DNA of 64,000 nt from an uncultured Collinsella sp. (GTDB lineage: Bacteria > Actinomycetota > Coriobacteriia > Coriobacteriales > Coriobacteriaceae), in assembly GCA_958443615.1 (NCBI GenBank), contig CAUCLI010000006.1:44626-108625 (forward strand), read 5' to 3'. This document shows, one piece after another, positions 57,464 through 64,000 of the stretch. The first letter of the stretch is position 1. Each line of letters opens with the position of its first letter. Made by a program: the position numbers and the translations under genes. The notes under the pieces are model-generated. The model made no database searches, was not told where the DNA came from, and saw only the letters and a program-made list of their open reading frames with translations.

Positions 57464-57539
57464 GGGCTCTTGGCGCAACGGTTAGCGCAGGGGACTCATA
57501 ATCCCTGGGTTCTGGGTTCGAATCCCGGAGGGCCCACCA
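57464..57539 (+). tRNA. tRNA with CAU anticodon (elongator Met, or Ile2)
   Basis: 76-nt cloverleaf: acceptor GGGCTCT/AGGGCCC, anticodon loop CTCATAA (CAU), T-loop TTCGAAT, encoded CCA. CAU tRNAs are Met or lysidine-modified Ile. It is not initiator-like, since position 1 pairs normally. I cannot separate elongator Met from Ile2 by eye. Confidence 0.9.
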
Positions 57540-57681
57540 TCGAAACAGCAGGTCGGACCGCGTGTCTGGCCTTTTTCTTTATCGCGGGCGGCGTGCAGCG
57601 CCGTGCATCGGGCGCCTTTGCGGGCCGTGATGTCGCGATCATCCGCCGCACCGCCGCTTTATCCGCTTCTCAAAATTCTTG

Positions 57682-57711
57682 TTGCGCGCCCACTTGTATC
57701 CGTGTTAGTAT
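57682..57711 (+). promoter_or_regulatory. Promoter of tRNA-Val
   Basis: TTGCGC (57682-57687), 18-nt spacer, TAGTAT (57706-57711). The -10 block CGTGTTAGTAT is identical to that of the preceding tRNA. Confidence 0.55.
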
Positions 57712-57730
57712 TCTCCTTGCTGAAAAGCAC

Positions 57731-57805
57731 GGGCGATTGGCTCAGGGGTAGAGCATATCCTTCACACGGATGGGGTCACAAGTTCGAATCTTGTATCGCC
57801 CACCA
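57731..57805 (+). tRNA. tRNA-Val(CAC)
   Basis: 75 nt: acceptor GGGCGAT/ATCGCCC, anticodon loop TTCACAC (CAC), T-loop TTCGAAT, encoded CCA. A terminator follows at 57815. Confidence 0.93.
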
Positions 57806-57814
57806 TCACACAGT

Positions 57815-57844
57815 AAAGGCTCCAGGTAACTGGGGCCTTTTTGC
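57815..57844 (+). terminator. Terminator of tRNA-Val
   Basis: Stem aaaggctcca (57815-57824) with tggggccttt (57831-57840), one wobble, followed by TTTTG. Confidence 0.8.
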
Positions 57845-57873
57845 TATGACGAGTCACCTTGGAGTGAAGGCTC

Positions 57874-59892
57874 ATGATTCTTCTGGTCGACAAGATCGAG
57901 AAATCCTTCGGCGCGCGCACGCTGTTCACCGGCGCGACGCTTCAGTTGAACGCCGGCGAGCGCTACGCGCTTGTCGGGCCAAACGGCGCCGGAAAGACGA
58001 CCCTCCTCAAGATCATCATGGGCCTCGATAGCCCCGATTCCGGATCCGTGACCTTTGCCAAGGACACGAACGTCGGCTATCTGGAGCAGGAGACCAAGCT
58101 GGCTTCGGATACCTCGATCCTCACTGAGGTGATGGACGCCGCGATCGAGATCAAGTCCATGGGCGAGCGCGCCGAGGAGCTGCAGCTTCAGATCGCCGAG
58201 GCGGGGGAGAGCGGAGAGGTCCCGCGCGGGCTTCTCGATGAGTACGGCCATGTCCAGGACCGATTCGAGCGACTGGGCGGTTATGAGCTCGAGAGCAACG
58301 CCCGGCAGATTCTCGCCGGTCTCGGATTCAAGCCGACCGATTTCGACCAGCCCTGTTCTGAGTTCTCCGGCGGCTGGCAGATGCGCATCGCGCTCGCCAA
58401 GCTCTTCCTACGCCATCCCGATGTCCTGCTTCTCGACGAGCCCACGAACCACCTCGACCTCGAAAGCGTCCAGTGGCTTCGGGGCTTCATCGCGGCGTAC
58501 GAGGGAGCCGTCCTGATCGTCTCCCACGACCGCGCGTTCATGGATGCCTGCGTCGACCACGTGGCCGCCCTCGAGAACCGCCGTATCACCACGTACACAG
58601 GCAACTACAGCTCATATCTCAGGCAACGCGAGGACAATCTCGAGCAAATGCGCGCCAAGCGCGCCGCCCAGGAGCGCGAGATCGCGCACATGCAGGTGTT
58701 CGTCGATAAGTTCCGCTACAAGCCCACCAAGGCCGCGCAGGCCCAGGAGCGCATGCGCCGCATCGAGCAGATCAAGAGCGAGCTCGTGGTCCTGCCCGAG
58801 GGGCATAAGCACGTGAACTTCAAGTTCCCCGATCCCCCGCGTTCGGGCGACATGGTCATCAAACTCGAGGGCTTTTCCAAGCGCTACGGCAGCAAGACGC
58901 TGTACGAGCACGCCGATCTCACCCTCTATCGAGGCGACCGCGTCGCACTCGTCGGGCCCAACGGCGCCGGCAAGTCGACCCTTCTCAAGATGCTCATAGG
59001 TCAGGAGGAGCCCACCGAGGGCACCCGCTCGCTCGGCACGAACGTCGGCGTGGCCTATTACGCCCAGCATCAGCTCGAGGGGCTCAAGGAGGGCAACACC
59101 GTCCTGCAGGAGATCGATTCCGTCGCGCCGACGTGGACGGTCCCTCAGCAGCGCAGCCTGCTCGGCGCCTTCCTGTTCGCCGGCGAGGACGTCGATAAGC
59201 GGGTCGGCGTGCTGTCCGGCGGCGAGCGCGCCCGTCTCGCGCTGGCCAAGATGCTCGTGGCTCCCGAGGCGCTGCTGTGCCTCGACGAGCCCACGAACCA
59301 CCTCGACATCGATTCCGTCGACATGCTCGAGAACGCCCTCAAGAGCTTCCCCGGCACCATCGTGCTCATCTCCCACGACGAGCACCTCGTTCGCTCCGTC
59401 GCCAACCGCGTCGTCGACATTCGCGACGGCGCATTGACCGTGTTCGACGGGGACTATGAGTATTACCTGTTCAAGCGCGAGGACCTCGCCCAGCGAGCCG
59501 CCGCCGAGCAGGACGCCTCCCATCCCGCCCCCAAGACCCGGCAACTGGACGAGCGGGCCGCTGCGGAAGCGGCCGCCGCCCCGGTCCGCGAGGGCAAGAA
59601 GACGAAGGAGCAAAGGCGCGCGGAGGCCGCCGCACGAGCCGAGCTCAATCGCCGCCTCAAGGGCACGAGGGACCGCCTTAAGAAGGTCGAGGCCGCACTC
59701 GACGTCAAGCGCGCCCGTTACGACGAGCTCATGACGCTCATGGCGAGCGAGGAGCTCTACGCCGACCAGGACAAGTTCAACGCGGCCCTCGCCGAGTACA
59801 ACGGTCTCAAGCAGGAGCTGCCCGCGCTCGAGGACGAGTGGCTCGAGCTTTCCACCACGATCGAGGAGGAGACCGCACGTGGACTCTCGTAA
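57874..59892 (+). CDS. ABC-F family ATPase (Uup/YheS-like)
   Basis: 672 residues. Two ATPase domains: Walker A GPNGAGKTT near 36 and GPNGAGKST near 366; signatures FSGGWQMRIALAKLF near 163 and LSGGERARLALAKML near 449; Walker B VLLLDEPTNHLD and LLCLDEPTNHLD. The inter-domain linker (KRAAQEREIAHMQVFVDKFR) and a C-terminal coiled coil at about 575-670 fit Uup/YheS-type proteins acting on the ribosome or DNA. No membrane part. It overlaps the next gene by 14 nt. Confidence 0.93.
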   Translation: MILLVDKIEKSFGARTLFTGATLQLNAGERYALVGPNGAGKTTLLKIIMGLDSPDSGSVTFAKDTNVGYLEQETKLASDTSILTEVMDAAIEIKSMGERAEELQLQIAEAGESGEVPRGLLDEYGHVQDRFERLGGYELESNARQILAGLGFKPTDFDQPCSEFSGGWQMRIALAKLFLRHPDVLLLDEPTNHLDLESVQWLRGFIAAYEGAVLIVSHDRAFMDACVDHVAALENRRITTYTGNYSSYLRQREDNLEQMRAKRAAQEREIAHMQVFVDKFRYKPTKAAQAQERMRRIEQIKSELVVLPEGHKHVNFKFPDPPRSGDMVIKLEGFSKRYGSKTLYEHADLTLYRGDRVALVGPNGAGKSTLLKMLIGQEEPTEGTRSLGTNVGVAYYAQHQLEGLKEGNTVLQEIDSVAPTWTVPQQRSLLGAFLFAGEDVDKRVGVLSGGERARLALAKMLVAPEALLCLDEPTNHLDIDSVDMLENALKSFPGTIVLISHDEHLVRSVANRVVDIRDGALTVFDGDYEYYLFKREDLAQRAAAEQDASHPAPKTRQLDERAAAEAAAAPVREGKKTKEQRRAEAAARAELNRRLKGTRDRLKKVEAALDVKRARYDELMTLMASEELYADQDKFNAALAEYNGLKQELPALEDEWLELSTTIEEETARGLS

Positions 59893-60175
59893 GGCCCTCG
59901 CCGTCGCCCTAACCCTCTTGGGATTCGCGTTCCGGCTGTTCGCGCTCGTCCTGTGCGCCCTCACTGTCACCCTGTGCTTCAACGGCGTCGCGACGATGCT
60001 CGGCATCGTCACATTCGTCGTCGACCTCACCCAGGCCCTGCCCGACATCATCGCCGGCTACGGCCTCATCCCCACGCCCTTCGGGGGCGTGTTCCGTTTC
60101 GATTTCGCGGTGATGGCCGTGGTCTGCTTCGCGTTGGACTACGCGCTCGCCCGCATCTCACGTTCCATCCGTTAG
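59879..60175 (+). CDS. Small conserved membrane protein
   Basis: 98 residues from GTG 59879, which has GAGGAGGAG about 7 nt upstream inside the ABC-F end. Three hydrophobic segments near 8-30, 33-50 and 74-90. It lies between the ABC-F and M50 genes, with 9 nt to the latter, so probably one transcript. No family recognised; the conserved housekeeping setting suggests that it is real. Confidence 0.7.
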   Translation: MDSRKALAVALTLLGFAFRLFALVLCALTVTLCFNGVATMLGIVTFVVDLTQALPDIIAGYGLIPTPFGGVFRFDFAVMAVVCFALDYALARISRSIR

Positions 60176-60184
60176 GAGGCGATT

Positions 60185-60877
60185 GTGAATTTCGACTACC
60201 TGCTCGGACTGCTCGCGAGCGCCGCGGCCGTGATCATCGGCATCGTCGTGCACGAGAGCGCCCATGCGTTCGCGGCGTATGCGCTCGGCGACAGGACCGC
60301 CCGTTCCCAGGGGCGCATCTCGCTGAATCCCATGCGCCACATCGACCCGTTCGGCACGATACTGCTCCCGCTCATCATGATCTTGGCGGGCGGCCCCGTC
60401 TTCGCCTTCGCCAAGCCCGTTCCCGTCCATCTGGGCAATCTCAAGCACCCGCGTCGCGATGAGGTCATCGTGAGCCTGGCGGGCCCCGCGAGCAATATCC
60501 TTCTCGCGGTCTTCGGCGCGTTCCTGCTCCGGGGAATCGCCGGCGACCCGACGCTCTCCATGGGAAGCGGCCTCATCTCGACCCTCACGCCGATGCTGAT
60601 TCAATTCTCGCTCACGCTCATCAGCGTCAATCTGTCGCTGGCCTTTTTCAACCTCATCCCGCTTCCGCCCCTCGATGGATCGTCCCTGCTCGTTCCGTTT
60701 CTTCGCGGGCGCGCACTTCAGACGTATTACGAGATCCAGCGCTATTCGATGCCCATACTCATCGTGGTGCTGTATGTCCTGCCAAGTATCCTGCGCATCG
60801 ACCTGATCGGCATCTACTTCAGCTTCACCGTGGACCCGCTCTACCTCAATCTCGTCCGCTTCGCACTCGGGTTCTAG
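60185..60877 (+). CDS. Site-2-protease-like M50 zinc metalloprotease
   Basis: 230 residues from GTG 60185, after TTAGGAGG. The zinc-binding HESAH lies at residues 23-27 in TM1 and the third ligand is in FFNLIPLPPLDGSSLLVPFL near 165, as in the rhomboid-free S2P/YwhC subgroup. Five or six membrane helices. It would cut membrane-embedded proteins or signal anchors. It lies between a membrane gene and scpA, a common order in Gram-positives. Confidence 0.92.
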   Translation: MNFDYLLGLLASAAAVIIGIVVHESAHAFAAYALGDRTARSQGRISLNPMRHIDPFGTILLPLIMILAGGPVFAFAKPVPVHLGNLKHPRRDEVIVSLAGPASNILLAVFGAFLLRGIAGDPTLSMGSGLISTLTPMLIQFSLTLISVNLSLAFFNLIPLPPLDGSSLLVPFLRGRALQTYYEIQRYSMPILIVVLYVLPSILRIDLIGIYFSFTVDPLYLNLVRFALGF

Positions 60878-60927
60878 TGCGTTAAACTTGGTATCTGCGC
60901 GCCGGGCACACGTGAGAGGGGGATGGG

Positions 60928-61731
60928 ATGTCGTACCGCGTTTCAACGCAGGTCTATTCGGGACCGTTTGACCTGCTGCTCCAGTTGGTCAGCAGGCAAA
61001 AGGTCGACATCGGCTCCATCTCGATCTCAGAGGTCGCCGAACAGTACCTGGCCGAGGTCGAACGCCTCGAGGCACTCGACCTCGATGTGGCGAGCGACTT
61101 CCTGCTCGTCGCGGCCACGCTGCTCGATATCAAGGCGGCGTCGCTCGTACCCGATGACACGGCCGAGGCGATCGCCGACGACGATCTCGACGATGAGTTC
61201 TCGGGCTTGGACGCCGAATCCCTTCGCGAGGTGCTCATCCAGCGCCTGATCGCCTACAAGCAGTTCAAGAGCGCCGCCTCCGCGTTGGGTGCGCGCATGG
61301 AGGCCGAGAGCCGCATGCACCCCCGCGTCGCCGGCCCCGACCCGGAATTCTTGAACCTCATGCCCGACTACCTCGCCGGCATCACGTTGCGCGGACTCGC
61401 CGTCATCTGCGCCGACCTTGATGGCAAACGCGAGACCTTCCTGCTCGAGGCCGAGCATGTGGCCCCGAGCCGCGTTCCGATCGAGCTCACGGTCGCATCG
61501 GTCGACCGCGTCACGATCTCCAGGCCCCATCTCACGTTCCGCGAGCTGCTCGACGGCGAAGCCACGACCGAGCAGATCGTCGCGACGTTCCTCGCGATCC
61601 TGGAGCTCGCCAAGCGCGGTTCCGTGACCTTGGAACAGGATGAGAATTTCGGCGTCATTCGCATCGACCGCGTCGAAGGGGCCCCGGAGTACCGCCCCGA
61701 AGACGGTTCACTATTTGACGAGGAGGACTAA
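60928..61731 (+). CDS. scpA: Segregation and condensation protein A
   Basis: 267 residues from ATG 60928. Kleisin subunit of the SMC-ScpAB complex that compacts and segregates the chromosome. N-terminal signature VYSGPFDLLLQLVSRQKVDI, then ISISEVAEQYLAEVERLEAL; the C-terminal winged helix ends near FREL-LDGEATTEQIVATFLAIL. Its TAA overlaps the scpB ATG by one base (TAATG). Confidence 0.95.
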   Translation: MSYRVSTQVYSGPFDLLLQLVSRQKVDIGSISISEVAEQYLAEVERLEALDLDVASDFLLVAATLLDIKAASLVPDDTAEAIADDDLDDEFSGLDAESLREVLIQRLIAYKQFKSAASALGARMEAESRMHPRVAGPDPEFLNLMPDYLAGITLRGLAVICADLDGKRETFLLEAEHVAPSRVPIELTVASVDRVTISRPHLTFRELLDGEATTEQIVATFLAILELAKRGSVTLEQDENFGVIRIDRVEGAPEYRPEDGSLFDEED

Positions 61732-62444
61732 TGGAGCACCTCAACGAGCTCGAATCGGGCTCGATCAAGGGCGCCCTCGAGGCGCTGTTGCTCGTTTCAA
61801 GCGATCCGGTGAGCGCGAGCCAGCTCGCCGGGATCCTCGGCTCCGCCCCCGGTGAGGTCGCCTCGCTCCTCGCCGAGCTCAAAGTCGAGTACGAGGAGGC
61901 CGAGCGCGGGTTCCAGCTGCGCGAGGTCGCCGGTGGCTGGCGGCTGTTCACCCATCCCGCATTCCACGATCAGGTCGAGTCGTTCGTTTTGTCATGGGAT
62001 ACGCAGCGTCTCTCCCAGGCGGCGCTCGAGACCCTCGCGGTCATCGCGTATCACCAGCCCGTCACGCGCGAGATGGTCAAGGGCATTCGCGGCGTCAATT
62101 CCGACGGCGTCATCTCCTCGCTGGTGGACAAGGGGCTCATCCGAGAGCTGGGGCGCGACCCGCAACGCGGTCAGGCCATCCTGTACGGCACCACCAACGC
62201 GTTCCTCGAGAAGTTCGGCCTTCGCTCGACTCGCGACCTTCCCGACCTGGAGCAGTTCGCGCCCGATGAGCAGGCGCGTCAGTTCATTCGCGAGCGCCTG
62301 TCGGGGCGTTCCATCCAGTCCACGCTTGATGAGGTGGATGAGGATCTCGAAGAGGAGCGCGAGCTCATCTCCCCGGAGGAAGACGATGGAGATGCCGACC
62401 GCCTGGTCGTCCGGAACGCATCGGACGAGGATCTCGATGCGTAG
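61731..62444 (+). CDS. scpB: Segregation and condensation protein B
   Basis: 237 residues. Partner of ScpA in the condensin complex. Tandem winged helices: IKGALEALLLVSSDPVSASQ near the start and LSQAALETLAVIAYHQPVTR, then VNSDGVISSLVDKGLIRELG in the second. The C-terminal tail is acidic. Overlaps scpA by 1 nt and rluB by 8 nt. Confidence 0.95.
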   Translation: MEHLNELESGSIKGALEALLLVSSDPVSASQLAGILGSAPGEVASLLAELKVEYEEAERGFQLREVAGGWRLFTHPAFHDQVESFVLSWDTQRLSQAALETLAVIAYHQPVTREMVKGIRGVNSDGVISSLVDKGLIRELGRDPQRGQAILYGTTNAFLEKFGLRSTRDLPDLEQFAPDEQARQFIRERLSGRSIQSTLDEVDEDLEEERELISPEEDDGDADRLVVRNASDEDLDA

Positions 62445-63255
62445 CGCACCGGATAACGCGCCCCTGGTCCATGAGGGCGATTCGATGCTGGTGCCCATGC
62501 GTCTCCAGCGCTTCCTCGCCCGCGCCGGCGTTTCCAGTCGCCGTGGGGCCGAGGGCCTCATGACCGCCGGGCGCGTGAGGGTGAACGGTGAGGTCAAGAG
62601 CGAGCTCGGCACCAAAGTCGACCCCAGATGCGACAAGGTGACGGTCGACGGCGTCCCCGTCGTGCTCGGCGAGGGGCCCGTCTACCTCATGCTCAACAAG
62701 CCTTCCGGCCATCTCACCACCATGAGCGACCCCCACGGCAGGGCGACGGTCGCGGAGCTCGTGCCGCGCCATCGATTTCCCGGCCTTTTCCCCGTCGGGA
62801 GACTCGACATGGACACCACGGGGCTCTTGCTCTTCACGACCGACGGCGACCTGGGCCAGCGCCTGCTGCACCCCTCCCATCATGTCTGGAAGACGTACCG
62901 CGCCATCGTCGATGGCGATTGCTCGGACGGGGAGCTCGATCCGCTGAGGGACGGCATCGCTTTGGATGATGGCCCCTGCCAGCCCGCCCGGTGCCGCGTC
63001 CTCACCGCCCGCGAGGCGTCGATCCCCGCCCATCCCGCGCTCGAGCCCGGCACGGCCGCCGTCGAGGTCATCATCCGCGAGGGCCGCAAGAACCAGGTCA
63101 AGCGCATGCTGTCCAAGATTGGCCATCCCGTCATAGCCCTTCACCGCTGCCGATTTGGCGACCTCGACCTCGGCGACCTTGCGGAGGGCGCCTGGAGGGA
63201 GCTCACGGACGAGGAGGTCGCGTCGCTCAGATCTGCGTCGCGTTTCGATACTTAG
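62437..63255 (+). CDS. rluB: Ribosomal large-subunit pseudouridine synthase B
   Basis: 272 residues from ATG 62437, with GAGGATC upstream inside scpB; an ATG at 62485 nearer the S4 domain is an alternative. S4 RNA-binding domain at about 20-70 (RLQRFLARAGVSSRRGAEGL) and a pseudouridine-synthase domain with the catalytic Asp in GRLDMDTTGLLLFTTDGDLG, plus GRKNQVKRMLSKIGHPVIAL. It modifies 23S rRNA. Between scpB and cmk, the standard order. Confidence 0.95.
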   Translation: MRSAPDNAPLVHEGDSMLVPMRLQRFLARAGVSSRRGAEGLMTAGRVRVNGEVKSELGTKVDPRCDKVTVDGVPVVLGEGPVYLMLNKPSGHLTTMSDPHGRATVAELVPRHRFPGLFPVGRLDMDTTGLLLFTTDGDLGQRLLHPSHHVWKTYRAIVDGDCSDGELDPLRDGIALDDGPCQPARCRVLTAREASIPAHPALEPGTAAVEVIIREGRKNQVKRMLSKIGHPVIALHRCRFGDLDLGDLAEGAWRELTDEEVASLRSASRFDT

Positions 63256-63264
63256 GAGGATTCC

Positions 63265-63945
63265 ATGATCATCGCCATCGACGGGCCCGCAGGGTCCGGC
63301 AAGTCCACCATCGCCCGCGAGGTGGCATCTCGATTCGGCTTCTTTAAGCTCGACACCGGGGCGATGTACCGCTCCGTCGCGTTGACCGCGCTGGAGCGCG
63401 GCATCTCCCTCGATGACGAGCGGGCCACCGGGCAACTCGCCCACGACATCCATATCACGTTCGGCGCCGAGAATCACGGCAACGTCTCCGTCTTCGTCAA
63501 TGGGCGGGATGTCTCTGAGGCCATTCGCACCCCTCAGGTCGATCGAAACGTGTCCGCCGCCGCCGCCAACCCCATCGTGCGCGCGGAGATGCTCGATCCG
63601 CAGCGCCGCTTCGCCGAGGGCCGCGACGTCGTCGCGGAGGGGCGTGATATCGGCACCGTCGTCTTCCCGAACGCCGACCTCAAGATCTTCCTGACCGCCG
63701 ATCCCCGTGAGCGCGCCCGCCGCCGCGTCCTGCAGCGCCACGAGGGCCATGAGATCGACCCGTCGCTGATCGAGGAGGAGGTCGAGCAGACGCTCGCGGA
63801 CATCGAGCGCCGCGACGCGCTCGACTCCGAGCGCGAGACCGCCCCGCTGACCTGTGCCGACGACGCCGTCCGCATCGATTCGACGAGCCATACGATCGAT
63901 GAGATCGTCTCGATGATCGAGCGGCTCATCGCCGAGAGGAGGTAG
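63265..63945 (+). CDS. cmk: Cytidylate kinase
   Basis: 226 residues from ATG 63265, after AGGAGGATTCC. Phosphorylates CMP/dCMP. P-loop GPAGSGKST at residues 7-15, FKLDTGAMYRSVALTALERG, and the CMP-binding and LID segments EGRDIGTVVFPNADLKIFLT, ERARRRVLQRHEG. The stop is immediately followed by the next gene, whose AGGAGG lies in the last cmk codons. Confidence 0.96.
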   Translation: MIIAIDGPAGSGKSTIAREVASRFGFFKLDTGAMYRSVALTALERGISLDDERATGQLAHDIHITFGAENHGNVSVFVNGRDVSEAIRTPQVDRNVSAAAANPIVRAEMLDPQRRFAEGRDVVAEGRDIGTVVFPNADLKIFLTADPRERARRRVLQRHEGHEIDPSLIEEEVEQTLADIERRDALDSERETAPLTCADDAVRIDSTSHTIDEIVSMIERLIAERR

Positions 63946-63946
63946 C

Positions 63947-64000
63947 ATGGCCGAGAGGAGCCCCCTTCCCCGCGACGCCGCAACCCACTACGACCGCCCC
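63947..64000 (+). CDS. Start of a probable 1-acyl-glycerol-3-phosphate acyltransferase
   Basis: Only 18 codons are present (MAERSPLPRDAATHYDRP), starting 1 nt after cmk with AGGAGG upstream. In related organisms a PlsC-like acyltransferase follows cmk, and the short N-terminus fits that, but the fragment is too short to be certain. Confidence 0.5.
   Translation, partial: MAERSPLPRDAATHYDRP

Noticed and set aside
58612..60051. 479-codon minus-strand frame opposite the ABC-F gene
   Set aside because: Antisense shadow; the plus strand encodes a full ABC-F protein.
62365..63948. 527-codon minus-strand frame opposite rluB and cmk
   Set aside because: Antisense shadow of two well-supported genes.

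Overview
The window looks like a chromosome segment of a high-GC coriobacterium, most like Collinsella (inference from protein resemblance and GC-rich codon use; no rRNA or species marker is present). It begins inside ispG and ends in the first codons of an acyltransferase-like gene. Both ends are housekeeping: ispG-proS on the left, and on the right tRNA-CAU, tRNA-Val, an ABC-F protein, an M50 protease, scpA-scpB, rluB and cmk. The roughly 55 kb between them is accessory and regulatory.

2.5-12 kb: two tRNA-Ala(GGC) genes; an ECF sigma factor with a membrane protein and an ABC-2 exporter; decayed sequence including a MarR-like pseudogene; an XRE regulator with a MacB-type ATPase/permease pair; a Phd/RelE-type toxin-antitoxin pair. 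12-21 kb: carbonyl/redox genes. A MerR/AdhR-type regulator with a 19-bp-spacer promoter sits beside an iron alcohol dehydrogenase. A five-gene minus-strand operon (two aldo/keto reductases, a Cys-rich small protein, a RibD-type reductase, a carboxymuconolactone-decarboxylase/cupin fusion) diverges from a LysR gene. An amino-acid permease between them carries an amber codon. 21-27 kb: a response regulator/histidine kinase pair followed by two ATPase-permease fusions, with a direct-repeat operator in front of the exporter genes.

27-41 kb: IS3 remnant, DUF2442-HTH gene, an ABC-2 exporter, a PadR/DUF1700/DUF4097 operon, an XRE protein with a LURP-one-like C-terminus, an ECF sigma/anti-sigma pair, and a run of small membrane proteins of unknown function. 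41-53 kb: a secreted small protein with a response regulator and a kinase lacking its ATPase domain; a DUF2992 (YjdF) gene behind a candidate yjdF riboswitch; several membrane-anchored XRE regulators; a complete two-component/ABC-2 locus. 53-57 kb: an RHH protein with an SPFH membrane protein, and a Mef-like efflux pump preceded by a nine-residue leader peptide and mutually exclusive hairpins.

The themes are envelope-stress or antimicrobial-responsive export (three two-component loci, two ECF sigma factors, five ABC exporters, one MFS pump), carbonyl detoxification, many XRE regulators, and several families of palindromic or MITE-like repeats. The observations most worth following up are the leader-peptide/efflux arrangement at 54.6-54.8 kb, the shared operator geometry at two two-component loci, the two related inverted-repeat elements at 33.7 and 44.7 kb, and the five-copy repeat at 46.9 kb.
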